From the NCBI RefSeq assembly GCF_023516575.1, contig NZ_JAMGBE010000002.1:248001-312000 (forward strand): a stretch of 64,000 nt of DNA, written 5' to 3'. The notes beneath the pieces are model-generated. The model had not been told where the DNA came from and made no database searches. It saw only the letters and a list, made by a program, of their open reading frames with translations. Below are positions 10,048-18,305 of this stretch, in pieces (positions within the stretch are counted from its first letter, which is position 1; every line of letters starts with the position of its first letter). The position numbers and the translations under genes were made by a program. The DNA is from Sphingomonas hankyongi. GTDB taxonomy: Bacteria; Pseudomonadota; Alphaproteobacteria; Sphingomonadales; Sphingomonadaceae.

Positions 10048-10069
10048 CACTGTTCGTTTCCGGACAGTG
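10048..10069. promoter_or_regulatory. Palindromic upstream activating site for the sigma-54 regulator
   Basis: CACTGTTCG-TTTC-CGGACAGTG is a 9-4-9 inverted repeat with one mismatch, centred about 67 bases upstream of the predicted start of the export operon. It also lies just before the activator's own GTG at 10086, so it could serve both activation of the exporter and autoregulation. The core TGTYCG-N4-CGGACA is shared with 9914-9929. Confidence 0.6.
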
Positions 10070-10085
10070 GCGCTACAGACGTAGC

Positions 10086-11456
10086 GTGGACCCGACCTTC
10101 AGCCTCGCCGTCGTCGTCGATGACGATCCCGATATCTCGCTCGCCGCTCGCCTTGCGCTTCGCGACATGTTCGAGCGGATCGAGGCATTGCCCTCACCGG
10201 CAGAGCTCCTGCCGTTCCTCAAGCGCGAAAGCCCGGACGCAATCCTCCTCGACCTGAACTTCGAGCGTGCCGCGACCGACGGGCGGGAGGGTCTGGATAC
10301 GCTCGCGAGGATCATGAAGGTGGATCCGGACGCGGCCGTGGTCATCATCACCGCCCACGGCGCAGTCTCTGTCGCCGTCGAGGCGATAAAGCGCGGGGCG
10401 AGCGACTTCGTGGCGAAGCCCTGGAGCAACGAGCGTCTCGCGGCGACGGTGCGCAGTGCTGCTGCCTTGCGACAAAGCAAGATCGACGCGCGAGTCGAAC
10501 GCAGCCGCGCGTCCGAACTTGCGCATGGGGCGGAAACGCCGCTGCTCGGCGAGGCAGCCGCGATGCAACGTGTACGATCGCTGATCGAGCGCGCCGCTCC
10601 GACCGACGCAAATGTCGTCATCCTCGGTGAGAATGGGACCGGCAAGGAGATCGTGGCGCGCGAGGTCCACCGCCTGTCCCGCCGTAGCGCGGAGCCGATG
10701 GTCTCGATCGATCTGGGCGCTACCAGCGAGACGCTGTTCGAGTCAGAACTGTTCGGACACGTCAAAGGGGCCTTCACCGGTGCCGCCGGCGAACGAATCG
10801 GCCGGTTGAAGGCGGCGGACCACAGCAGCCTGTTTCTCGACGAGGTCGGCAACCTCCCGCTACACTTGCAGCCGAAGTTGCTCACGGCGCTTGAACAGCG
10901 TCAGGTCGTCCCCGTCGGCTCGAACCGTCCGGTCCCGATCGATGTCCGCGTAATCGCCGCCACGAACATGTCGCAAGATCAGCTCGCGGACGAAACACGC
11001 TTCCGGCAGGACCTGCTATTCCGCCTTAATACGATCGAGATCCATCTGCCGCCGCTTCGCGAGCGCCGCGAAGACATCCCTCTGCTGCTGGACCATTACC
11101 TGGGGATCTACGCACGAAAATATGATCGGCCCCTACGGCAAATCCCGCCGGCCACGCTGGAAACGCTGATGCACCACGATTGGCCCGGGAATGTACGCGC
11201 GTTACGGCACGCCGCTGAAAGAGCCGTGATCATGGCCGACGGCGACCACTATGGGCTGGAGGATTTCCCTCTCCCCGGCCGAGCGGGAGCGCCCGCGGTC
11301 GCGATCCCGCAAACCACGCTGAACCTCGACCAGCTCGAAAAGCAGATGATCGAACGCGCCCTCCGCATGCATCATTTCAATATTTCGCTGGCCGCTTCAG
11401 AGTTGGGCCTCAGCCGGGGAGCGCTATACCGGCGCATGGAGAAGCATGGACTTTAG
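10086..11456 (+). CDS. Sigma-54-dependent response regulator (NtrC family)
   Basis: Transcriptional activator of 456 residues in three parts. The receiver domain has the acidic pocket D12-D14, probable phosphorylated Asp56 and Lys111. The AAA+ domain has Walker A GENGTGKE at 181-188, an intact GAFTGA loop at 228-233 that contacts sigma-54, and Walker B FLDEV at 250-254. The C-terminal Fis-type helix-turn-helix is at about 415-456. The GTG start is the only one that keeps the receiver N-terminus; no Shine-Dalgarno is visible. It diverges from an exact sigma-54 promoter and overlaps its kinase gene by 11 bases, so its likely target is the export operon. Confidence 0.93.
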   Translation: MDPTFSLAVVVDDDPDISLAARLALRDMFERIEALPSPAELLPFLKRESPDAILLDLNFERAATDGREGLDTLARIMKVDPDAAVVIITAHGAVSVAVEAIKRGASDFVAKPWSNERLAATVRSAAALRQSKIDARVERSRASELAHGAETPLLGEAAAMQRVRSLIERAAPTDANVVILGENGTGKEIVAREVHRLSRRSAEPMVSIDLGATSETLFESELFGHVKGAFTGAAGERIGRLKAADHSSLFLDEVGNLPLHLQPKLLTALEQRQVVPVGSNRPVPIDVRVIAATNMSQDQLADETRFRQDLLFRLNTIEIHLPPLRERREDIPLLLDHYLGIYARKYDRPLRQIPPATLETLMHHDWPGNVRALRHAAERAVIMADGDHYGLEDFPLPGRAGAPAVAIPQTTLNLDQLEKQMIERALRMHHFNISLAASELGLSRGALYRRMEKHGL

Positions 11457-12774
11457 GCGCCGGTTCGAATTCGGGCTCACTTGGCGGACCGCGGTCCTGA
11501 TTGCCGCATTGTGGCTGCTTTACGCAGCGATTCACATGGCCGATCTTCGTGCAGGTCGGATCGTGTCGGCGCTTCTAGCTCTTGGTGCGGTGGCGAGCCT
11601 GTGGAGCTTCATCCGGCGGACGAACTTCATCGTTTCGCGATTCGTCGAATCCATCCGCTTCGAAGACTATTCGCAGCGATTCTCCGACCCCAGCGGCGGC
11701 GGCTTCGACGTGCTGGGAGACACTCTCGACAACGCCATGAAGTCGCTTCAGGCGCGGCACGTCCAGTCGGCGGCCGAGAGCCGATTTCTGTCCGCGGTGG
11801 TGGACGACGCTCCGAGCGCTCTTCTTACGATCGATGCCGAAGGACGTATCGAGCTGCTCAACAAGTCGGCTCGCCAGCTGTTTGGCAGGCTTGGCCTGCA
11901 CCGGGTGGGAGATCTGGATACGCTAGGGCCCGAATTGCTGGCAGTCGCGCGGATGCCCCCCGGCACCAGGAAGATAACTCGCGTGGTGCTGGACGGCGTT
12001 CCCCAAAAGGCGATCTTCGCGTCGGCCCAGGTTGCGCGCCTCGACGATCCGGTGACAATCTGGTCCATCCTCCCGGTGCAGAGTGAGCTTGGCGCACTGG
12101 AGGTCGCCGCGCAGGCGGACCTGGTGCGGGTCCTCACCCATGAGATCATGAATTCGCTGACGCCCGTTACGTCGCTCGCGCGCTCCGGTGCCGACATGGT
12201 CGCGGCTGCTGAAAAGAAGGGAAGCGACCTTTCCGATGCTCGTGTCGCAACGGAAACGGTCGCTCGCCGTGCCGAGGGCATCTTGAGATTTGTCGAAAGC
12301 TATCGCGAGTTCGCGCAGGCGCCCGAAGTGCACCGACGCTCATTCAAGGCAAGGCAGTGGGGCGAGGAAATTCTCCGCCTGGCCATCGCGAATGCGGCAG
12401 ATCAGCAGATCGATGCCCGACTGGAAGTCAGCCCCGAGCGGCTCAACCTTAATGCCGATCCGGAGCTTCTGGCGCAGGTTGTGCTCAACCTGCTTCGCAA
12501 CGCGATCCGCGCGACGGCCGACGTCGAAAAGCCGGTGGTGACTCTGGAATTGTCTCGCGAGCGCAACGCAGGCGTCCGGATAGAGGTGCGCGACAATGGT
12601 CACGGCATTCCGCCGGACCGCCGCGACGACATCTTCCTCCCCTTTTACACGACCCACAAAGGGGGCAGTGGTGTCGGCCTCAGTTTCGCACGGCAGGTTG
12701 CTTTGGCGCATGGCGGCTCTATCTGCGCGCTCGACGCGCCCGAAGGCGGGGCCAACATCCGGATGGTGATATGA
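11446..12774 (+). CDS. Membrane sensor histidine kinase, NtrY-like
   Basis: Partner of the preceding regulator; 442 residues. Two N-terminal membrane helices (about 14-30 and 38-56) are separated by a very short loop, so there is no real periplasmic sensor domain. A PAS-like region (about 108-210) precedes the dimerisation helix with phospho-accepting His232 in VLTHEIMNSLTP. The ATPase domain has the N box (N352), DNGHGIP (383-389) and GGSGVGLSFA (406-415). Signal input is therefore probably cytoplasmic or within the membrane (inference). The ATG overlaps the regulator by 11 bases and the TGA overlaps the next ATG, so the three genes are translationally coupled. Confidence 0.93.
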   Translation: MDFRRRFEFGLTWRTAVLIAALWLLYAAIHMADLRAGRIVSALLALGAVASLWSFIRRTNFIVSRFVESIRFEDYSQRFSDPSGGGFDVLGDTLDNAMKSLQARHVQSAAESRFLSAVVDDAPSALLTIDAEGRIELLNKSARQLFGRLGLHRVGDLDTLGPELLAVARMPPGTRKITRVVLDGVPQKAIFASAQVARLDDPVTIWSILPVQSELGALEVAAQADLVRVLTHEIMNSLTPVTSLARSGADMVAAAEKKGSDLSDARVATETVARRAEGILRFVESYREFAQAPEVHRRSFKARQWGEEILRLAIANAADQQIDARLEVSPERLNLNADPELLAQVVLNLLRNAIRATADVEKPVVTLELSRERNAGVRIEVRDNGHGIPPDRRDDIFLPFYTTHKGGSGVGLSFARQVALAHGGSICALDAPEGGANIRMVI

Positions 12775-13415
12775 CGACGAACAAAGGCGGTCCCCCACCG
12801 TCGCGATTGAGGCAGGTAAGGATCGCCCTGTGGGCCGTGGTCGTCCTTGCGCTGGTCGGGACCGCCGCGCTCCTTTTGATTCCACGCAAGCACACCGCCG
12901 AACTGCGCACCCAGGAAAGAGAACAACCCCTCAAAGCCAGCCTCGGCGGCCCGTTCACCTTGGTCGGCGCCGATGGCAAGCCGTTCTCCAGCAACGCGCT
13001 GGCTGGCAAGCCGTACGCAATCTTCTTCGGCTTCACGCGCTGCGGAGACGTGTGCCCGACCACCCTCGCCCGGCTCGTGAAGCTGCGTGACGCCGCTGGC
13101 GGAAAGGACGCATTGAACATCGTGTTCGTGACGATCGATCCGGCCAACGACGGCCCCAGGGAGGTTGGTCAATATGCGGACCTGTTCGGCTCGCCGATCA
13201 TCGGGCTGACCGGATCACCGGCGCAGATCGATGCCGTGAAGAAGCAATATGGGATTTATGCGGAGCCCAATCATGACGCGACCGGGCACGGCAATATGAT
13301 CAATCACACCGCGACCACCTTGCTGTTCGACGGCAATGGCGAGCTGGCCGGGACCCTTTCCCCGTCAGAGCCGGATCCTACTGCAGTCGAGAAGTTGAAG
13401 CGGCTGGCGGCTTAG
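12771..13415 (+). CDS. SCO1/SenC family copper-binding thioredoxin-fold protein
   Basis: A 214-residue membrane-anchored protein: one N-terminal helix (about 18-37), then a periplasmic thioredoxin fold with the CGDVC motif (Cys91, Cys95) and distal His179 (INHTATTLLF), the three copper ligands of SCO proteins. SCO proteins deliver copper to the CuA site of cytochrome c oxidase or act in thiol redox control. Its ATG overlaps the kinase stop as ATGA, tying it to the two-component operon. This suggests, but does not prove, that the regulated stress concerns copper, redox or the envelope. It converges on the next gene with a 4-base overlap. Confidence 0.93.
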   Translation: MTTNKGGPPPSRLRQVRIALWAVVVLALVGTAALLLIPRKHTAELRTQEREQPLKASLGGPFTLVGADGKPFSSNALAGKPYAIFFGFTRCGDVCPTTLARLVKLRDAAGGKDALNIVFVTIDPANDGPREVGQYADLFGSPIIGLTGSPAQIDAVKKQYGIYAEPNHDATGHGNMINHTATTLLFDGNGELAGTLSPSEPDPTAVEKLKRLAA

Positions 13416-13777
13416 ACTCTGTCGTCGAGTTCTTTCACCAGTTTTCGCGGCGCTTGCGCCCGGTAGCTTTCCTCGACCCACGCCTTGAGCCGGTCGAGCG
13501 AGGGTACTTGATCCTCGGGTGGGTTGAAGCTGACCCAACCGCTCTTGCCCAGTCCATAAGCGGTCGGCTCGGCAAACGGCAGCTGCAATGCCTCGTAACC
13601 GGTATAGGGCAGCTTGCACGACAAGCTGAACGGCCGACCCTTCGCTGGCAGATAGGCGAACGTTTTGTCCTTGACCGCCAGGTCGTCGTGATCGGGCCAC
13701 GGGGATTTCCGATGGGCGCCTGGAAGCGTCAGGCCCCAGGAGCGCAGCTCATCGACCAATCCAGCGTTGGCGGCCAT
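13412..13777 (-). CDS. MmcQ/YjbR family protein
   Basis: A 121-residue soluble protein with the MmcQ/YjbR (CyaY-like fold) pattern: an N-terminal helix, KSPWPDHDDLAVKDKTFAYL, a central SLSCKLP strand, GLGKSGWVSF, and the C-terminal helix RLKAWVEESYRAQAPRKLV. Family members are usually annotated as DNA-binding but their function is not established. It converges with the SCO gene (4-base overlap) and diverges from selO 50 bases away. Confidence 0.85.
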   Translation of the reverse strand: MAANAGLVDELRSWGLTLPGAHRKSPWPDHDDLAVKDKTFAYLPAKGRPFSLSCKLPYTGYEALQLPFAEPTAYGLGKSGWVSFNPPEDQVPSLDRLKAWVEESYRAQAPRKLVKELDDRV

Positions 13778-13826
13778 CGAACCCGGCTCTAGCGGAACCC
13801 ATTCATCGGCACCACCTTGAGCACCG

Positions 13827-15194
13827 ATGACCAGCTACCGGCCCGATCCGCAAATCTCATTCCTGGGCCCGGAATTCTATGATCCGGTCACTGCTGCCGC
13901 CTTCCCTCAATGCAACGCGCGTTTCCTTAACGATCGGGCGGCGCGGGATGTGGGCCTGGAGCTCGACGGCGATGGGTGGGCGCGGCACTTCTGTCGTTTC
14001 GAGCCGCTTCCGGAGAACCTGACTGAGCCGCTCGCGCTGCGATATCACGGTCATCAGTTCCGCGTGTACAACCCCGAGATTGGCGATGGTCGCGGTTTCC
14101 TTTTCGCTCAGCTACGTGACGATGGGGACCGACTTCTCGATCTCGGCACCAAGGGCTCCGGTCAGACGCGTTACAGTCGGCATGCCGACGGGCGGCTGAC
14201 GCTCAAGGGAGGCGTGCGCGAAGTCCTTGCGACCGAAATGCTCGAAGCCCTGGGCGTCAACACATCGAAAAGCTTCGCGCTGTTCGAGACCGGCGAACAG
14301 CTGGAACGCGGCGACGAACCTTCCCCTACCCGCTCATCGGTCCTGACCCGCCTCAGTCACGGCCACATCCGCATCGGCACCTTTCAGCGTCTCGCCTTCC
14401 TGGGCCAGGTGGAAAATATCAAAGGTCTCGTCCGCTATTGCCTCGAACAGCTCTACGCTGAGCAGCCAACGAAGGATGATGGGGAAAATGCGCTTCGCCT
14501 GTTCGATCTCGTGAGCGGCGCAACGGCGAAGCTCGCGGCCTCCTATCTCGCGGCCGGTTTCGTCCACGGCGTGCTCAACAGCGACAACATCAACGTCACC
14601 GGGGAAAGCTTCGATTACGGGCCGTGGCGTTTCACGCCGAATTGGGATCCGGAATTCACCGCAGCATATTTCGACCATTACGGCCTCTACGCATTTGGTC
14701 GGCAACCCGAGGCGATCCATTGGGACCTTGCCCAATTCGCGGGCTGCCTGAGCCTCGTCACCGAGGCTCCACCGCTTTCCGAGATGCTCGCCGGGTGGAG
14801 TTCCCGCTTCGAAGATGCGCTCACTGAAGCGATGCTGCGGCGACTTGGCGTCGAGACCAGTGGCGGCGAGGCAGATCGTACGATGGTCGCCGTCTTGATC
14901 AAGGCTTTGGCCACCAAAGAAGTCGGGATCGACACTGTCTTCTTCGACTGGCGGGGCGGCCAGGACCCGGGCGGCGAGCGATATGCCTCAGATGCGTTTC
15001 GAGCGCTCGCGAAAATACTCGAAGGGCGGGAGCAGCCGCGTGATCATCCTTATTGGTCCGGCCAAAAACCCTGCTCGATGCACATCGAGGAAGTGGAAAA
15101 GATCTGGTCGGCAATCGCCGAACGCGATGACTGGAGCCCGTTCAACGAGAAGGTTAGAGCCATTCGGGAAATGGGCGAAGCCATGCATGAATAA
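13827..15194 (+). CDS. selO: SelO/YdiU-type protein adenylyltransferase (pseudokinase)
   Basis: A 455-residue SelO (UPF0061) homologue. These pseudokinases bind ATP upside down and transfer AMP to Ser/Thr/Tyr of redox proteins. Family signatures are RYHGHQFRVYNPEIGDGRG, LGTKGSGQTRYSRHADGRLT, the arginine-containing GGVREVLATEMLEALG, SVLTRLSHGHIRIGTFQRL, and the metal/active-site stretch HGVLNSDNINVTGES followed by DYGPW. Its stop overlaps the astD start by 8 bases, so the two are probably read together; that pairing has no obvious metabolic logic. Confidence 0.92.
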   Translation: MTSYRPDPQISFLGPEFYDPVTAAAFPQCNARFLNDRAARDVGLELDGDGWARHFCRFEPLPENLTEPLALRYHGHQFRVYNPEIGDGRGFLFAQLRDDGDRLLDLGTKGSGQTRYSRHADGRLTLKGGVREVLATEMLEALGVNTSKSFALFETGEQLERGDEPSPTRSSVLTRLSHGHIRIGTFQRLAFLGQVENIKGLVRYCLEQLYAEQPTKDDGENALRLFDLVSGATAKLAASYLAAGFVHGVLNSDNINVTGESFDYGPWRFTPNWDPEFTAAYFDHYGLYAFGRQPEAIHWDLAQFAGCLSLVTEAPPLSEMLAGWSSRFEDALTEAMLRRLGVETSGGEADRTMVAVLIKALATKEVGIDTVFFDWRGGQDPGGERYASDAFRALAKILEGREQPRDHPYWSGQKPCSMHIEEVEKIWSAIAERDDWSPFNEKVRAIREMGEAMHE

Positions 15195-16665
15195 CTCGCA
15201 GCTTGACGAAAGCGTAGAGGTCGTCGAGCGCGCAGCTGTGACCGACACTCTCATATCCACGAACCCAGCGACGGGCGAGACGATCTGGTCCGGCCCGATC
15301 GGCGATGCTGCGGCGGAAGTCGCGGCCGCGCGCGCTGCTTGGCCGGAATGGGCCGCGCACTCGCTGTCCTATCGCGTCGAGACGATCCGCCGCTTCGCGA
15401 ACGTCGTCCGCGGGAAGGAGACAGAGTTTGCCGAGCTGATCGCGAACGAAGCGGGCAAGCCATTTTGGGAAGCGCGCACCGAAGTCGGTGCGGTCGTGAA
15501 CAAGGTCCAGATCTCGGTCGACGCCTACGCTGACCGGACGTCCCAGCGTAAGTTCGAAGGGGCGATGGGCAACAAGGTAGCCGTCCGCCACAAGCCGCAT
15601 GGGGTGTTGGCGGTCCTCGGTCCCTACAATTTCCCAGCGCACCTGCCGAACGGACACATCGTGCCTGCCCTGATCGCGGGCAATGCCGTGGTGTTCAAGC
15701 CGTCGGAGAAGACGCCGGCGACCGGCGAGTTCCTGGTGCGCTGCTTTCATGAAGCCGGGGTCCCCGAAGGCGTCGTGCGCTTACTCATCGGCGGGCCCGA
15801 TCAAGGTCGGGCGCTTGCCTCCCAGCCCGGTATCGACGGGCTGCTTTTCACCGGGTCGGCGCGTGCCGGATCGGCCCTGCACAAGCAGTTCGCCGAAACG
15901 CCGCAGAAGATTCTCGCGCTCGAGCTCGGCGGCAACAGCCCGCTGGTCGTGTGGCGCAGCAAGGACATCGCGGCCGCCGCCGCAATTGTCGTCCAGTCCG
16001 CCTATCTCAGCGCCGGACAACGGTGCACGGCCGCGCGGCGCCTGATCGTCGAAGATGGTCAGGAAGCCCCGCTTCTCGCCGCCATCGATGCTCTTCTTGG
16101 GCGCATCATCGTCGACCAGCCTTTCGCGGATCCGCAGCCTTTCATGGGTCCGGTGATCGATACGGCCGCTGCGGACCAGGTGCAGGAGCAATGGCTGAAC
16201 CTGATGATGAAGGGAGGAAGGCCCTTGCGCCGCCTCGATCGTCCATTTGAGGAAAGACCCTATCTTACGCCCGGACTGATCGATGTTACCGACGTGAAGG
16301 ATCGCCCTGATGAGGAGATCTTCGGACCTGTGCTCCAGGTGATCCGGGTCAGCGATTTCGATGCAGCGATCGACGAAGCGAACAATACCCGGTTCGGACT
16401 GGCGGCGAGCCTGATCAGCGACAGCCCGGAACTCTATGACAAATTCTGGGCGAACGTGCGCGCTGGCGTCATCAACTGGAACAAGCCGACCAACGGCGCG
16501 CCGTCGAACGCCCCGTTCGGAGGCGTCGGCCTCAGCGGCAACCATCGGCCGAGCGCTTTCTACGCTGCGGACTATTGCGCCTACCCGGTCACCAGCGTCG
16601 AAGCCGATCGCGTCCGTGGCGGAATCGACGAGGGCCTGCGCGACCCGAACATGCAGGAAGACTGA
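15187..16665 (+). CDS. astD: Succinylglutamate-semialdehyde dehydrogenase
   Basis: NAD-dependent aldehyde dehydrogenase of about 492 residues, most like AstD, which oxidises N-succinylglutamate semialdehyde in the arginine succinyltransferase pathway. It has the substrate-family motif GPYNFPAHLPNGHIVPAL, the catalytic Cys280 in AGQRCTAARR, general-base Glu246 in LALELGGNS, and EEIFGPVLQV near the C-terminus. The ATG at 15187 overlaps selO; a GTG at 15238 (VTDTLISTNPATGE) is an alternative closer to the usual family start. No other ast gene is present nearby. Confidence 0.9.
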   Translation: MNNSQLDESVEVVERAAVTDTLISTNPATGETIWSGPIGDAAAEVAAARAAWPEWAAHSLSYRVETIRRFANVVRGKETEFAELIANEAGKPFWEARTEVGAVVNKVQISVDAYADRTSQRKFEGAMGNKVAVRHKPHGVLAVLGPYNFPAHLPNGHIVPALIAGNAVVFKPSEKTPATGEFLVRCFHEAGVPEGVVRLLIGGPDQGRALASQPGIDGLLFTGSARAGSALHKQFAETPQKILALELGGNSPLVVWRSKDIAAAAAIVVQSAYLSAGQRCTAARRLIVEDGQEAPLLAAIDALLGRIIVDQPFADPQPFMGPVIDTAAADQVQEQWLNLMMKGGRPLRRLDRPFEERPYLTPGLIDVTDVKDRPDEEIFGPVLQVIRVSDFDAAIDEANNTRFGLAASLISDSPELYDKFWANVRAGVINWNKPTNGAPSNAPFGGVGLSGNHRPSAFYAADYCAYPVTSVEADRVRGGIDEGLRDPNMQED

Positions 16666-16712
16666 TCGCAGCTGACGCGGATCATTTCCGGTCGCCATGG
16701 CGTTCAACAGCC

Positions 16713-18230
16713 GTGAGAGTTCCTAATTGCGTCGGCAAGGCGCTCATCCTTGCCCTGTCCATCCTCCCCTTAGCAGCGTGCGATCAGGGCTTACCGTTCA
16801 GCGGGGGCCGGTCCGAAACCATAGCACAGTCGTCCGTCACGGACCCACAATTGAGAGCCTTTTACCAGGCCCGCCAGTGGCAGGCTGCTTGGGACCGTAA
16901 ATCGGAAAAGGTGCTGCTTGGTACGATCGGCGGGGCGTTGGCGCATGGCCTCAAGCCGAGCCTCTTCCTCCAGGAGGAAAATCTTCCCCAGGATAAGACT
17001 GCTCGTGACGAGGCGCTTACGAAGGCTGCGCTCCGCTACGCCGACGCCCTTGCTCGCGGCTATGTCGATCCCAAGAAGGTCAGCGACGTTTATACGATCC
17101 CTCGCGCGAAGGCCGACGTGTCCGCCGGCCTCAACCAGGCGCTCCAGAATGGAAAGCTTGAAAGCTGGTTTGCTTCGCTGCCTCCGCAAACCGACGAGTA
17201 TCGGGCGCTCTTCGCAGCACACGAAGATTATATCCGGCGGGCGACTGACTATCGCGCGGACCCGATCCCTGGAGGGAAGGCGATCAAGCCGGGCCAGAAA
17301 GACAAAAGACTGACGGCAATTGCAACGGCACTGACGGCGATAGGCTACGCGCCTGCACAGGAAGCGAAACCAGCGTTGCCCAGCCGCTACACCGGTCCGC
17401 TCGTGGACTCGATAAAGCGCCTCCAGGGCGATCTCGGACTCGACGCCGACGGGATCATCGGCGTCGACACGATCGACGCGCTGAACCTCGGCCCTGCCGG
17501 GCGTGCCCGCCAGCTAGAGATCGCGATGGAACGATTGCGGTGGCTCCAGCGCGAACCGCCGGAGACCCGCATCGACGTGAATACGGCGGCGACGGTTCTC
17601 GACTATTGGCGCAACGGCAGGCACGCCGATCGCCGCAATGTCGTTGTCGGCGAGCCCGACAAGCAGACGCCGCAGTTGCAGGCTCCCTTCTCAAGGCTGG
17701 TGGCAAATCCGAAGTGGCGTGTGCCGGATTCGATCGCTGCGAAGGAAATCGCCACGAAGGGCTCAGGCTGGCTCGCGGAGAATAATTTCGCGGTGGAAAA
17801 TGGCCGATACGTCCAGCAGTCCGGCCCGAAGAACTCGCTCGGGCTCGTCAAGTTCGACATGGAGGACAAGCAGCAAATCTACCTTCATGACACGCCGGCC
17901 AAAGCGCTGTTTTCCCAGCCGGAGCGGCACCGCAGCCACGGCTGCGTCCGGGTCGAGAATGCGCTCGAGTTTGCGGGCCTGCTTGCCAGCCAGGACGGTG
18001 TGGTCCCGCAGCTGCAGAAGGCGTTCGAAAGCCAGGAAGAGCAGTGGGTCAAGCTGAAGACCGAAATACCGGTTCGGCTGCTTTATCACACCGTCTTCTG
18101 GGATGGCTCACGCGTCCAGTTCCGGCCCGACGTCTACGGTTTGGATGACGTTGTGGGTGCCGCGCTCGGGCTGATCCGCGGCCCTGTGCGCAAGCCCTGG
18201 GAGCACAAGGGCGAGGATATCGGCCCTTGA
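16713..18230 (+). CDS. L,D-transpeptidase lipoprotein, YcbB/LdtD type
   Basis: Cell-wall enzyme forming 3-3 cross-links in peptidoglycan. The GTG at 16713 gives 505 residues with a lipoprotein signal (ALILALSILPLAAC), an N-terminal scaffold domain (QLRAFYQARQWQAAW), a peptidoglycan-binding segment (IKRLQGDLGLDADGIIGVDTIDAL) and a C-terminal YkuD catalytic domain with HRSHGCVRV, catalytic Cys at about 411. This domain order is that of the large E. coli LdtD group. The start is chosen because it begins the signal peptide; the frame is open further upstream. A strong hairpin follows at 18236. Confidence 0.92.
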   Translation: MRVPNCVGKALILALSILPLAACDQGLPFSGGRSETIAQSSVTDPQLRAFYQARQWQAAWDRKSEKVLLGTIGGALAHGLKPSLFLQEENLPQDKTARDEALTKAALRYADALARGYVDPKKVSDVYTIPRAKADVSAGLNQALQNGKLESWFASLPPQTDEYRALFAAHEDYIRRATDYRADPIPGGKAIKPGQKDKRLTAIATALTAIGYAPAQEAKPALPSRYTGPLVDSIKRLQGDLGLDADGIIGVDTIDALNLGPAGRARQLEIAMERLRWLQREPPETRIDVNTAATVLDYWRNGRHADRRNVVVGEPDKQTPQLQAPFSRLVANPKWRVPDSIAAKEIATKGSGWLAENNFAVENGRYVQQSGPKNSLGLVKFDMEDKQQIYLHDTPAKALFSQPERHRSHGCVRVENALEFAGLLASQDGVVPQLQKAFESQEEQWVKLKTEIPVRLLYHTVFWDGSRVQFRPDVYGLDDVVGAALGLIRGPVRKPWEHKGEDIGP

Positions 18231-18235
18231 TAAGC

Positions 18236-18265
18236 AGAGGGCGCCGAGCCAAGTCGGCGCCCTCT
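18236..18265. terminator. Hairpin between the L,D-transpeptidase and dnaB genes
   Basis: A perfect 12-bp stem AGAGGGCGCCGA / TCGGCGCCCTCT with a 6-base loop lies 5 bases after the transpeptidase stop and 41 bases beyond the dnaB stop. It could end both convergent transcripts. The T-run after it is poor (TTCCCC on plus). Confidence 0.65.
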
Positions 18266-18305
18266 TCCCCCTCCCCATAACCGCGGATTTCGCGGTCGGC
18301 CCAAC

